This document shows, piece by piece, positions 13,212 through 24,155 of a stretch of DNA of 64,000 nucleotides. The notes under the pieces were generated by a model, which searched no databases, was not told the origin of the DNA, and worked only from the letters and a program-made list of their open reading frames with translations. Position 1 is the first letter of the stretch, and every line of letters starts with the position of its first letter. A program made the translations under genes and the position numbers. Source of the stretch: DAOUBP01 sp964474695 (GTDB lineage Bacteria > Chloroflexota > Anaerolineae > CG2-30-64-16); the NCBI GenBank assembly GCA_964474695.1, contig CAYYTK010000002.1, positions 1 to 64,000 on the forward strand, read 5' to 3'.

Positions 13212-14171
13212 GTGGAACACATACCCGTCCTACAGCGCGAGACTCTTTCCGGACTGGGGGTGCGACCTGGCGATGCGTGCATCGATGGAACGCTCGGCGG
13301 AGCGGGACATGCAGCAGCATTACTGGCGGCCATAGCCCCGAATGGCCGTTTGCTCGGCCTGGACGCCGATCCGGCGGCCATTGAACTAAGCGGCATCAGG
13401 CTGGCGGCTTCTGCGGGACGGACGGTATTGCGCCAGTCAAGCTTTCGGCAGTTAGCCGAGGTGGCGCGGGCGTCTGGTTTCGCCCAGGTGCACGCCGTGC
13501 TGCTCGATTTGGGGATTTCGTCTTACCAACTCACCGAAGCCGATCGGGGATTCAGCTTCCTGGCGCCAGGGCCGCTAGATATGCGCATGGATCCCAACGG
13601 CCGGCTCACAGCAGCCGATATCGTGAATGAATGGCCACAGGACGAGCTGGCTGACTTGATCTACCGCTACGGTGAGGAGCCACGATCACGACGTGTGGCA
13701 CAGGCGATTGTGCAGGCTCGGCCCTTTGCCAGCACAACGGATCTGGCGGATGTGATCAGCCGGGCATTGGGGGGACACAAGGGGCTGCGCATCCACCCGG
13801 CAACCAGGGTCTTTCAGGCACTTCGCATCGCGGTCAACGACGAACTGGGGGCATTGGAGGCGGTGCTGCCGCAGATTGTGGAATTGCTTGCACCAGGGGG
13901 TAGGTTCGCGATTATCAGCTTTCACTCCCTGGAAGATCGCATCGTCAAACAGTTTGTTCAGCGGGAGACGCGCGACTGCGTCTGCGACATCGAACCGAGG
14001 ATGAAACGGGTGGCTGGCGCGACAGCGTGCACTTGCGGGCACCATGCCACACTGAAAGCAATTACTCGCAAGCCGATTCAGGCGAGCGAAGCAGAGGTGC
14101 AGTCGAATCCGCGAAGCCGCAGCGCGAAACTGCGCATCGCTGAACGGCTTTCATCTGCGCACGAAAGCTGA
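13212..14171 (+). CDS. rsmH: 16S rRNA (cytosine1402-N4)-methyltransferase
   Basis: 319 aa, starting at GTG (M-EHIPVLQRETLSGL). The SAM-binding motif is DGTLGGAGHAAALL, followed by LLGLDADPAAIE, LLDLGISSYQLTEADRGFSF and the C-terminal ISFHSLEDRIVKQF block, all typical of RsmH/MraW. It methylates C1402 in the ribosomal P-site with SAM. Second gene of dcw, as in most bacteria. Confidence 0.97.
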   Translation: MEHIPVLQRETLSGLGVRPGDACIDGTLGGAGHAAALLAAIAPNGRLLGLDADPAAIELSGIRLAASAGRTVLRQSSFRQLAEVARASGFAQVHAVLLDLGISSYQLTEADRGFSFLAPGPLDMRMDPNGRLTAADIVNEWPQDELADLIYRYGEEPRSRRVAQAIVQARPFASTTDLADVISRALGGHKGLRIHPATRVFQALRIAVNDELGALEAVLPQIVELLAPGGRFAIISFHSLEDRIVKQFVQRETRDCVCDIEPRMKRVAGATACTCGHHATLKAITRKPIQASEAEVQSNPRSRSAKLRIAERLSSAHES

Positions 14172-14184
14172 GCCGGAGAGAACC

Positions 14185-14592
14185 ATGCAACACCGCACAA
14201 CATCGACATCCACCTGGTGGCCTGGCCGCATGACCGGATGGCAGCTCGGTTTGTGGGCCGGCTTTAACTCCGCCCTGTCCCGTTATCTGTTGGCCCTGGC
14301 AGTCATCTGTGCCTTGGGCTGTGCCTATCTCTGGCAGACCAACAAGCTATCAGAACTCCAGCAGGCGGCGGCTGAATTGGAGTACAAAGCGGATGGGCTG
14401 GAGAAGGAAAACATCCGGCTCGCCGAACAATCAGCGCACTGGAACACGCCGGCCTACATCGAGAAACGAATGCACGAAGAGGGATATGTGAACGCGCAAT
14501 CTGTCGTCTATGCACATCTCCCAACAGCACTGGTCCCATCTGATAGCTTAACCCAACAGGTCGCCCACACCCAGGCGCCGGGCTCGCAATGA
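14185..14592 (+). CDS. ftsL: FtsL-like septum formation protein
   Basis: 135 aa. A basic, Trp-containing cytoplasmic N-terminus is followed by one transmembrane helix (about 33-51, LLALAVICALGCAYLW) and a short coiled coil (about 53-85, LSELQQAAAELEYKADGLEKE). This is the bitopic layout of FtsL/DivIC proteins that link to FtsB and FtsI in the divisome. Sequence identity in this family is low; the call rests on topology and on its place between rsmH and ftsI. RBS CGGAGAG is 5-6 nt from the ATG. Confidence 0.8.
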   Translation: MQHRTTSTSTWWPGRMTGWQLGLWAGFNSALSRYLLALAVICALGCAYLWQTNKLSELQQAAAELEYKADGLEKENIRLAEQSAHWNTPAYIEKRMHEEGYVNAQSVVYAHLPTALVPSDSLTQQVAHTQAPGSQ

Positions 14593-14605
14593 AGCGAAGG
14601 GATCA

Positions 14606-16405
14606 ATGAGCTCAAGGTCACAATGGCGGCGTTTCAACGAATCACTTGAGGCCGAAGAACAAGAACCCGAAAGGGCTGATCAAACCGATCAACTGGCCGA
14701 CGAAAGGAAAACCTTCGCAGGCCGTGTTCGGTTTCTGGTGCTGCTGTTTGCTATCTTCGGCCTCGTCGTATTAACGCGGCTCTTGCTATCACAGGTGATT
14801 GGTGGCAACTCGGATACAGATCGGGTGCTGGCACAGACGGTCGACACATCGCGCGGCCGGATTGTCGACAGCAACGGCCTGCTGCTCGCCATGGACACTT
14901 TCTCTTGGGAGATTTATGTAGACCCCCAACTGGCTGAACGTGAGCAGCCCAACGCAGAGGAGATCAGCGAATACGCGGCGTTGATAGGCGGCATCACGCC
15001 CGCAGCGCTCACCGAGGCTTTGTCCGAGTCCGGCACCGTAGCCGTGGTCGCGCGGGGGGTCACTGAGCAGCAGTGCCTGACGGCCAGCAATCACGCGGAT
15101 ATACCACGGTGGATCTGGTGCGATGGCAAGCGCAAGCGCCTGTACCCGCACAGCTCACTGGCTGCCCACGTGCTCGGCTACGTGGATGCTGACCAAAACG
15201 GGAGCGCCGGCATAGAAGCCAGCTACGATGGGTGGTTGCGCACCACCGGCACGTGGGCGAGCAGCCGCTTACCCGGCAGTCCTCAGCCGCTGCCTGAGAC
15301 CTTAAAAACCTACCTGCCCTCGGCCGGCGGCCGCGATCTCGTGCTAAATCTCAACGCGGCGCTGCAATATCGGGTGGAACAGGCGCTGGCAGCGGCACTC
15401 ATCCGCTACGAAGCGAAGTCAGGCACGATCATTGTCATGGATCCTCGGACAGGCGCGATGCTTGCGTTGGCCAATCTGCCTACGTTCGATCCAAACAACC
15501 TTGCTCAGTTTACGCAGGGAGAGTGGAAGAACATCGCCATTAATGAGTTTTACGAGCCTGGCTCGGTATTCAAGCCCATTACCTACGCGGCGGCCGTCGA
15601 CAGTGGCCGTCTGTCGCCAGATGAAATGCTGTACGATGATGGCAGTCTGTCCTTGGACGGTCAGACAATCACCAACGCGGAAAGCCTGGTCTACGGTCGC
15701 ATCACGGCCAGCCAGGCATTGGCGAAGTCGGTCAATGTCGTCGCTGCCAAACTATGCCTGGACATGGGCTCGGATACCTTCTATCGCTATGTGCGACAAT
15801 TCGGCTTCGGCAAGGTTACCGAGGCTGACTCAGACATGGAAATCGCCGGGATCGTCAAATGGCCAGGCACGAAGTATTGGAGCCGCTACGATCAGGCGGC
15901 GAACTCCTTCGGACAGGGCATCTCCGTGACACCGCTACAGATGGCCAATGCCATCGCGGCGATTGCCAACGGCGGGAACCTGATGCAACCGCAGTTTGTG
16001 CAGGGGTTGGTGTATGATGGCCAACTGTATGCGTTACCGCCCAGGATGTTAGGCCGGGCCATCAAGCCGGAGACTGCCCGCTCCCTGACGGAGATGATGA
16101 CCTTCACCGTGGACAGTTATGCCTTAGGGCCCACCCTGGTGCCTGGCTACCGGGTTGCCGGAAAGACCGGCACGGCCGAGGTTCCGGGAAGTGAAGGCTA
16201 CACGTCGTCGCTGACGATCACGAGTTTCGTTGGCTTCTTGCCGGCCGCTAAACCGCAGCTATTGGTTTTAGTGAAACTGGCCGAACCCAAGAATTCGCGC
16301 TGGGCCGAACAAGTGGCCTTGCCGGTGTTCAGCGAGGTGGCCCAAGACGCCGTGGAGATCCTGAAGATCGCACCTGACGACCGCCTTCCACAAGATGTTC
16401 GTTAG
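14606..16405 (+). CDS. ftsI: septal class B penicillin-binding protein (FtsI/PBP3-like transpeptidase)
   Basis: 599 aa: N-terminal cytoplasmic tail, one membrane helix (about 43-62), a dimerisation/pedestal domain starting at SRGRIVDSNGLLLA, and a transpeptidase domain. Active-site motifs are SVFK (Ser320-Lys323, in EPGSVFKPITYA), SVN (in AKSVNVVAAK) and KTGT (in VAGKTGTAEVP). It cross-links septal peptidoglycan outside the membrane. There are no PASTA repeats at the C-terminus, unlike many Gram-positive relatives. It directly precedes murF; the murE gene usually found here is missing. Confidence 0.95.
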   Translation: MSSRSQWRRFNESLEAEEQEPERADQTDQLADERKTFAGRVRFLVLLFAIFGLVVLTRLLLSQVIGGNSDTDRVLAQTVDTSRGRIVDSNGLLLAMDTFSWEIYVDPQLAEREQPNAEEISEYAALIGGITPAALTEALSESGTVAVVARGVTEQQCLTASNHADIPRWIWCDGKRKRLYPHSSLAAHVLGYVDADQNGSAGIEASYDGWLRTTGTWASSRLPGSPQPLPETLKTYLPSAGGRDLVLNLNAALQYRVEQALAAALIRYEAKSGTIIVMDPRTGAMLALANLPTFDPNNLAQFTQGEWKNIAINEFYEPGSVFKPITYAAAVDSGRLSPDEMLYDDGSLSLDGQTITNAESLVYGRITASQALAKSVNVVAAKLCLDMGSDTFYRYVRQFGFGKVTEADSDMEIAGIVKWPGTKYWSRYDQAANSFGQGISVTPLQMANAIAAIANGGNLMQPQFVQGLVYDGQLYALPPRMLGRAIKPETARSLTEMMTFTVDSYALGPTLVPGYRVAGKTGTAEVPGSEGYTSSLTITSFVGFLPAAKPQLLVLVKLAEPKNSRWAEQVALPVFSEVAQDAVEILKIAPDDRLPQDVR

Positions 16406-16410
16406 GGCAG

Positions 16411-17937
16411 GTGACCAACAAACATATGCTCACTATCGACAACATTTGCCACGCTCTCTATGGTCGCACAATCGCAGCGCTGGGACCCGCATTGCAGGTG
16501 TCGCTGCACGACGTAATCATCGACTCACGCCATGTCGGGCGGCACAGCTTGTTCGTTGCATTGCGCGGCCAGCGAACGGATGGCCATCTCTTCCTGAGGG
16601 AGGCCTTCCAACGCGGAGCCGCTGCGATTCTTGCGGAATCGGCTGCGCTGGACCTGTGCTCTCAAGCGACTTTCATCTTGCCGGATGGTTCAATACGCGT
16701 GTTGGCCGGCTCTGAGGCAGTCAACCCAACAGAAGCTGCGCTGACAGATCAGGAAACTTGCCGCCTGATCTTCATCGTACCCGACAGCCTGCAAGCCTTG
16801 CAGCAGTTGGCTGCCTGGTGGCGCACGCAGATGCCCGCCGTCGCCGTCGCAATTACCGGCAGCGTGGGCAAAACAACCAGCAAGGAAACCATCGCCAATG
16901 TGCTGGCGCAGCGCTACAAGACGCTGCGCAGCGAGGGCAACCTGAACAATGAAATCGGCCTGCCGTTAACCCTCCTGCACTTGACGCCAGAGCATGAGCG
17001 CGTTGTGCTGGAAATGGGTATGTACACGCTGGGCGAGATCAGCCAGCTTTGTTCGCTCGCACGGCCGCGGATCGGAGTGGTGACCAACGTTGGGCCGGTG
17101 CACATGGAGCGCCTGGGCACCATCGAGCGCATCGCCCAGGCAAAGGCAGAATTGCCGCAGGCATTGCCGGCGGCCGAGGAAGGCGGGATTGCCATCCTGA
17201 ATGCAGACGATCCCTTGGTGCGGGCTATGGCCGGTCTGACACGCGCCCGGGTCTACACTTATGGACTGAACCCTGAGGCTGGGCTGTGGGCCGATGATAT
17301 TACCAGCCAAGGGCTGGATGGCATCCGCTTCCGGCTGCACGCCGGGCCTGAGGCCTTTCACCTGCACTTGCCGATGCTCGGTCGTCACAGCGTTCACACG
17401 GCCCTGCGCGGCGCTGCGGTGGGTCTGGCCGATGGGCTGCAATGGCCGGAAATCATCAGCGGTCTACAAGAAGTGCGCGGACAATTACGCCTGATGGTCG
17501 TTCCCGGCCTGCGGGAGACTACGCTGATCGATGATACTTACAATGCCAGCCCTGACTCGATGCTGGCTGCGCTTAATCTGCTGGAAGACGTCGCGAATAC
17601 GTCGCATCGTCCAATTGCCGTCCTCGGCGACATGCACGAATTGGGCGCCTATGAGGAAACGGGGCATCGGCGGGTCGGCGGACGCGCGGCTCAGGTGGTA
17701 GCCAAGTTGGTCACTGTCGGCGAGCGGGCGCACTGGATTGCTGACGAAGCCTTGGTGTGCGGCATGCACCCCAATGATGTTTATGCGGTGCAGAGCAATG
17801 AGGATGCGATCGCCGTCTTGGCCGACACAATCCGCCCGGGAGACGTGATAATGGTTAAGGGTTCACGCGCCGCCGGCATGGAGGCTATCATCGACGCACT
17901 TTCTCAGCCGCGCGATATAGGAGCGAACCACCTATGA
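16411..17937 (+). CDS. murF: UDP-N-acetylmuramoyl-tripeptide--D-alanyl-D-alanine ligase
   Basis: About 508 aa. N-terminal Mur ligase domain, central ATPase with P-loop ITGSVGKTTSKETIA, the NNEIGLPLTLLHL motif typical of MurF, and C-terminal domain with DDTYNASPDSMLAALNLL. It adds D-Ala-D-Ala to the UDP-MurNAc-tripeptide in the cytoplasm. The start is either GTG at 16411 or ATG at 16426; neither has an ideal RBS (AGGTGA lies 11 nt before the ATG). The stop overlaps the mraY start (ATGA). Confidence 0.96.
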   Translation: MTNKHMLTIDNICHALYGRTIAALGPALQVSLHDVIIDSRHVGRHSLFVALRGQRTDGHLFLREAFQRGAAAILAESAALDLCSQATFILPDGSIRVLAGSEAVNPTEAALTDQETCRLIFIVPDSLQALQQLAAWWRTQMPAVAVAITGSVGKTTSKETIANVLAQRYKTLRSEGNLNNEIGLPLTLLHLTPEHERVVLEMGMYTLGEISQLCSLARPRIGVVTNVGPVHMERLGTIERIAQAKAELPQALPAAEEGGIAILNADDPLVRAMAGLTRARVYTYGLNPEAGLWADDITSQGLDGIRFRLHAGPEAFHLHLPMLGRHSVHTALRGAAVGLADGLQWPEIISGLQEVRGQLRLMVVPGLRETTLIDDTYNASPDSMLAALNLLEDVANTSHRPIAVLGDMHELGAYEETGHRRVGGRAAQVVAKLVTVGERAHWIADEALVCGMHPNDVYAVQSNEDAIAVLADTIRPGDVIMVKGSRAAGMEAIIDALSQPRDIGANHL

Positions 17938-19004
17938 TCGAACAAGCACCGATGCCGTTCGCCTTGGGCCTGGCTTCGGTTTCATTTCTATTAACCGTGA
18001 TCTGGGGGCGGCCGCTGATCAACTTGCTGCGGCGGCGCGGCATCGGCAAGCAGATCCGCATCGAGGGGCCGAACAGCCATCAGACCAAACTCGGCACGCC
18101 TACCATGGGAGGCGTCTTGTTCCTGGTGCCGGTCTTCATCATCACGGTATTGATGAACACGGCGAACTTCCTCAGCGGCTTCGCGTGGGGCAAGGCGATC
18201 TTGCGCATCTTCAACTTCGCGGAAGGCAGTTCCCTGATCGGCAAGTCGATCCTCGTGCCGTTGCTGGTGCTGCTGGGCTTCGGTTGGCTGGGCGCACGCG
18301 ATGATTTGACAGGCATCTTTGGCCGGCGTAACAACGGCCAAGGTCTCATCGCCAAAGTAAAGGCCTCCTACCAAACGATCCTGGCGTTGCTGACAAGTCT
18401 GGGGCTGTACTTCTTCCTGGATTTGCACAGCGTTGCGATACCCGGTCTGGCGGAGAAGATCGACCTGGGACTCATCTACATCCCGATTGCGACGTTTGTC
18501 ATTGTCGGCTTTTCCAACGCAGTGAACCTGACCGATGGGCTCGATGGGCTGGCTGGCTCAACAACCGCGGTGGCTTTTGCCGCCTATGGCATCATCGCCA
18601 ACCTGCAAGGCCAGTACCCGCTGAGCTCGTTCTGTTTCACCATGGTAGGCGCGCTGTTCGCCTTCCTGTGGTACAACTCGCATCCCGCGCAGCTTTTCAT
18701 GGGGGACACAGGCTCGCTGGCGCTGGGCGCAGCCCTGGCTATCGTGGCGTTAATGACCGGGCAATGGCTACTGCTGCCGGTGATCGGGCTCATCTTCGTA
18801 GCCGTTGCAGCGTCCGACATCATCCAGGTGGGTTATTTCAAGTGGACAAAGAAGCGAACCGGTGTAGGAAAGCGTGTCTTCAAGATGGCGCCACTTCACC
18901 ACCATTTCGAATTACTCGGCTGGTCGGAGACGCACGTCGTCTGGCGCTTCTTTCTGATCAGCATTCTGGCCGGTATGGCCGGCATCGCGCTGGCACTACT
19001 GTAA
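17934..19004 (+). CDS. mraY: phospho-N-acetylmuramoyl-pentapeptide transferase
   Basis: 356 aa polytopic membrane enzyme, about 10 helices. It has the family motifs HQTKLGTPTMGGVLFL, NAVNLTDGLDGLAGS (catalytic Asp pair region), FMGDTGSLALGA and APLHHHFELLGW. It transfers phospho-MurNAc-pentapeptide to undecaprenyl phosphate, forming lipid I. Translationally coupled to murF by a 4-nt overlap. Confidence 0.98.
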   Translation: MIEQAPMPFALGLASVSFLLTVIWGRPLINLLRRRGIGKQIRIEGPNSHQTKLGTPTMGGVLFLVPVFIITVLMNTANFLSGFAWGKAILRIFNFAEGSSLIGKSILVPLLVLLGFGWLGARDDLTGIFGRRNNGQGLIAKVKASYQTILALLTSLGLYFFLDLHSVAIPGLAEKIDLGLIYIPIATFVIVGFSNAVNLTDGLDGLAGSTTAVAFAAYGIIANLQGQYPLSSFCFTMVGALFAFLWYNSHPAQLFMGDTGSLALGAALAIVALMTGQWLLLPVIGLIFVAVAASDIIQVGYFKWTKKRTGVGKRVFKMAPLHHHFELLGWSETHVVWRFFLISILAGMAGIALALL

Positions 19005-19052
19005 CGAGGACCGGGCGGTTACTTGGAATCGCCCCTATGGAAGGACATCCGA

Positions 19053-19573
19053 ATGGCGCTGTCCACGAGTGAGGTCACCCAATTCAAGGGTACGCTGCTG
19101 CCGCGTCATCAGGCGGACGCTGGCAGAAGGCATGGGACGGCAGTACCGCCCAATCGCAACACAGTAGGCGGGTTGATTCTGCATGCCTTGGACCCACTGC
19201 GCTCTGATTTGGATGCACTCCTGGCACACGACAATCGCTCGGCGGCGTTACGCCTGGCCTACAACGCGTTGGCACAAGTCGCCGATGCCTTGGCCGCCTA
19301 TCGTGGGGATACGCTGCGGCCGGGACAGATTCACATTCATGCCCTGATGGTGGAGCTGGAGACCTTGCCGCTGGAACCGCAGCCCGACGGCACCCTTGCT
19401 GAACGCGGGACGGCGGTGAAAGTCAGTTATCGCAACTGGGCAGTAACGCGCAGCCAGGCCAGCTTCTATGCACAGGCACTCACCGAACGCCTTCTTACGC
19501 TGTGGCCAGGCACCTGGATCGTTATGCCTCCTGCGACCGGACCCGCCGAAAGCCAGGAAGGACGAGGTGCGCA

Positions 19574-19577
<4 letters not shown>
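19053..19577 (+). CDS. unrecognised 174-aa protein between mraY and murD
   Basis: I do not recognise a family. The start is the ATG at 19053 with AAGGA 7 nt upstream; a TTG 30 nt earlier is less likely. The stop overlaps the murD start as ATGA, so it is clearly translated as part of the operon. The protein is soluble, with no signal peptide or membrane helix. It has a helical centre (about 33-75, with DPLRSDLDALLAHDNRSAA), a probable beta section (HIHALMVELETLP, TAVKVSYRNWAV), and a helix-rich end (SQASFYAQALTERLLTLWPG). Its position suggests a role linked to cell-wall precursor synthesis or division, but this is only guilt by association. Confidence 0.85.
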
Positions 19578-21051
<1,474 letters not shown>

Positions 21052-21055
<4 letters not shown>

Positions 21056-22404
21056 GCGGCAAAGTGAAAAACCGCGCTTCAGTAGCGTCCGTCCAGACCG
21101 TTCCCTCTCGCAGACGCACCCCGGCCGCCAGCCTATCGACCGCCGCTGGAGTAGACTACCAGTTGATCGGGGTTGTGGGCACCATGGTGTTGTTGGGGTT
21201 GGTGATGGTTTTCAGCGCGAGTTTTCCCAGGGTGGGCACCTACTTCTTCCTGCGCCAGTTGCGCTGGCTGGCCCTGGGCGCTATCGTGTTCGTCGTGATG
21301 GCGGCCATCCCATATCGCTTTTGGCAGCGGAAGGCGCTGACCATCATCATCCTGACAGTAGGTGGTCTGCTGGGCGTGCTGGTCGTTGGCAAGGTTGTTT
21401 TCGGTGCGACCCGCCACCTCGTCAATGGCAGTTTTCAGCCCAGCGAGATCGCCAAACTATCACTGACGATTTACATTTCGGCCTGGGCCGCGACTCGCAG
21501 CAAGAAACTAACCCGGTTGGAGGATGGCCTGCTGCCTTTTGGCGTGCTGCTAGGGCTGGTGGCAGCCCTGATCGCTGCAGAGCGCAGCTTCAGCGTCACA
21601 ATCATCGTGGTCCTCATCTGCCTGACCATCTACTTCGTGGGCGGTGGCAGACTCAAGCATATCGGGGCCATCCTGCTCATCGGTGCACCGATCCTGTTGT
21701 TAGCCATGTCGCAAGCCGACTATCCCTTCGACCGGATCATAGGCTGGTATAATGTATGGTTCAACCCCAGCGAAGCGCCGGAGGACTTGATCAAACTGAC
21801 ATGGATGCTGCGCGAAGGTCGTGGCAGCATCGCCGATCCCAACATGTGGAATCTCAAGGCTTCGGTGACCGGCCTTTGGAACGACTATCTATTCGCTAAC
21901 ATCGGTGCTGACCTGCATATCCTGGGCACCTCCCTGGTGGTGGGGCTATATGGTTGGTTCGGTTATCGTGCCCTGAAGATCGGGCTGAACGCTCCCGATC
22001 GGTTCGGCGCGTTAACTGCTATCGGCCTGACCGTCTGGATTCTCGTGCAGGCAGCCATTCACATCGGCACATCGCTCGCCTTGCTCCCTGCAACCGGCCA
22101 ACCGCTACCTTTCATGAGTTATGGTGGGTCATCGCTGTTGTCTTGCCTGGCCGCAGCAGGGCTGCTGGTCAGCATTTCACGAGCACAGCAAGAGAAGAAG
22201 GCCCCTTATGCGCATTTTGCTCTCGGGTGGGGGGACTGGCGGCCACGTCTATCCCATTCTCGCAGTAGTGGACGCACTCACACGGATGAACGCGGAAGCG
22301 GCCGGCGGAATGCAAATCAAAGCCGCACGATCAGGCGGCGGACTGCCCGCCGAACGGCTACCACAACCAACCGAGGCCAGAACAGAACGAGCCGTTCCCG
22401 CTGA
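21052..22404 (+). CDS. ftsW: SEDS-family septal peptidoglycan polymerase FtsW
   Basis: 450 aa. After a basic 35-residue N-terminus the SEDS core runs to about residue 383, with GATRHLVNGSFQPSEIAKL, the ERSFSVTIIV loop and TGQPLPFMSYGGSSLLSCLAA. It polymerises glycan from lipid II with FtsI. The last 65 or so residues (from KKAPYAHF) are Arg/Ser/Thr-rich with no family resemblance: they are encoded by DNA that is also the first 197 nt of murG in another frame. A stop after about SRAQQEK would give a normal-length protein, so the tail is a real oddity. Confidence 0.95.
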
Positions 22405-23473
22405 AGCCAACGCCTCCGACTCGATTTCGTCGGCCTACTTTCGCCCTGGCCAGTCTTCGGCTGAACCGACAACAGCATGGCTGTATGCCGGGGAGTCCGA
22501 TGGCATCGAGGAGGCGTTGACAGCCCGCGCGGGAATCCCGTTCAGGGCCATCGCCACCGGGCAGATTCGCGGCCGCGAGTCATGGGTCGCAGCACGCAAC
22601 CTGATCAAGATGGCCCGCGGTGCGCGCCAGTGCCGGGCCATCATTCGCGAGTTTCGCCCCGACGTCGCGTTTCTGACCGGTGGATATGTCGCCGCGCCGG
22701 TAGCGTGGGCTGCCTGGCGCGCGCACGTACCGATATTGATTTACCTGCCTGATCTGGCGCCGGGGCAAGCCATTCGCCTGACCAGCCGCCTGGCAGCTCG
22801 GGTGGCCGTCTCCTTCCCTGAGGTCGCCACCCATTTCCCAGGCAAGGCAGTGGTGACTGGCTACCCGGTGCGGTCGGAACTGCTGACAACCGAAAAGGCT
22901 CCCGCCCGTCAGCAGTTGGGGCTGACTGATGCGGCGCCGGTGCTGCTGGTCTTCGGCGGCAGTCGCGGTGCGCGAAGCATCAACCGGGCGCTGATAGCTG
23001 CTTTGCCGCAATTGCTGCCGCGCTGCCAGGTGGTGCATGTCAGCGGCCAGCTTGACTGGGCGTGGGTGCAGAACGCAGCCGCGGGGCTGGAGACCGCTTT
23101 ACAAGCGCGCTATCATCCTTACGCGTATCTGCACGATGAGATGATACAGGCCCTGGCCGCAGCGGATCTGGTTGTCGCCCGCGCCGGGGCGTCCACTTTG
23201 GGCGAATTCCCGGCTTGCGGCCTGGCCAGTATCCTGGTACCCTATCCGTATGCCGGCCAACACCAGGATACAAACGCAGCCTACCTGGCTGAACGTGGCG
23301 CGGCGCTGGTAATCGAAGACGCCAAACTGGAACAACAACTGGCGCCAGCCGTGTTGCAGCTATTGAACACACCGGCAGCGCTGGCAACCATGGCGCAGGC
23401 AGCAGCTCGCCTGGCCCGACCTGATGCTGCGCGCAACATTGCCGCGGAATTATGTCATCTAGCGGAGTGCTAA
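22208..23473 (+). CDS. murG: lipid II synthase MurG (GlcNAc transferase)
   Basis: 421 aa from MRILLSGGGTGGHVYPILAV, the diagnostic N-terminal glycine loop. Further motifs are GGYVAAPVAWAAW and LVFGGSRGARSINRAL, then the UDP-GlcNAc site ADLVVARAGASTLGEFPACG and YPYAGQHQDTNAAYL. It transfers GlcNAc to lipid I at the inner membrane face. Residues about 30-88 are a low-complexity, Ala/Ser/Glu-rich insertion absent from usual MurG between the first helix and WLYAGESDGIE. The upstream 29-codon extension is rejected because the start above matches the family exactly. Confidence 0.95.
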   Translation: MRILLSGGGTGGHVYPILAVVDALTRMNAEAAGGMQIKAARSGGGLPAERLPQPTEARTERAVPAEANASDSISSAYFRPGQSSAEPTTAWLYAGESDGIEEALTARAGIPFRAIATGQIRGRESWVAARNLIKMARGARQCRAIIREFRPDVAFLTGGYVAAPVAWAAWRAHVPILIYLPDLAPGQAIRLTSRLAARVAVSFPEVATHFPGKAVVTGYPVRSELLTTEKAPARQQLGLTDAAPVLLVFGGSRGARSINRALIAALPQLLPRCQVVHVSGQLDWAWVQNAAAGLETALQARYHPYAYLHDEMIQALAAADLVVARAGASTLGEFPACGLASILVPYPYAGQHQDTNAAYLAERGAALVIEDAKLEQQLAPAVLQLLNTPAALATMAQAAARLARPDAARNIAAELCHLAEC

Positions 23474-23474
23474 G

Positions 23475-24152
23475 ATGGAAGTGCTCATCTTTCTAGCGAC
23501 TATCATGGCGATATTTGGGGTAATCGGTTTCCAGCGCGGCACCAAGTTCGCGGTGTTCTACATTGCCCTCGCTCTCTTGGGCATCGTCGTGCTGGAACGG
23601 ATCGGCGACACCCTGGTAAGCATCATTAACCTGCTCTATCGCGTCAGTCGCGCCATGCTGGGAGGCGGCTTCAAAGCCTTGAGTGGGGGCGAGGGTGGGT
23701 TTGGCAAGTTGGGCGAGCTGGTCGAGAAGGTCCCATCCCTGGTGGGCAAGGATGACAAACAGATCGCCCTGGCTCTGATTCTTCTGTCTATCATGATGCT
23801 GGGCTTTTTCTTGGGCGGCCTCAAGGTTTTCAAGAGCAGGGCCTCCTTGCTTGGCTTAGCACTGGGATTGCTGACTGGCTATATCGCGAGCGCGTATCTG
23901 CTACAACCGCTGCTTCCGGGGACTGGTGTTCGATTACCCCTGTTGGCCGGGCTCTTTGGTGGCACGCAGCAGGCCGCTTCAACCGCGGTCACGACAGGGT
24001 CATCCATCAGCAGCGTGTTGATAGCTAAGGTCGTGGCATTCCTGAACTCCCTGGCCAACAGCGGCCAGATCGCGATCATCATCGCCATCGCGATTGCCCT
24101 GTTCGTCTTGCTGGCAACACGCACAGGCAATCGAGGAATCAAGAAGGGGTAA
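23475..24152 (+). CDS. CvpA-like integral membrane protein of unknown function (1)
   Basis: 225 aa, starting 1 nt after murG. Predicted helices lie near 2-20, 25-42, 97-116, 121-142 and 197-217, with Gly/Lys-rich cytoplasmic or periplasmic loops between (GGGFKALSGGEGGFGKLG). The opening FLATIMAIFGVIGFQRG resembles that of the next gene (FLTMFVIFGIIGVVRG), suggesting a diverged pair related to the CvpA/colicin V production family. The family call is tentative. Its place between murG and murC implies a division or envelope role, unproven. Confidence 0.8.
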   Translation: MEVLIFLATIMAIFGVIGFQRGTKFAVFYIALALLGIVVLERIGDTLVSIINLLYRVSRAMLGGGFKALSGGEGGFGKLGELVEKVPSLVGKDDKQIALALILLSIMMLGFFLGGLKVFKSRASLLGLALGLLTGYIASAYLLQPLLPGTGVRLPLLAGLFGGTQQAASTAVTTGSSISSVLIAKVVAFLNSLANSGQIAIIIAIAIALFVLLATRTGNRGIKKG

Positions 24153-24155
24153 GAT

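Noticed and set aside
22205..22404. Annotation of FtsW as ending near the SEDS core because of a sequencing frameshift
   Set aside because: The frame is open to 22404 as given and MurG is intact in its own frame; an error is possible but cannot be shown from the sequence alone, so it is reported as an observation instead.
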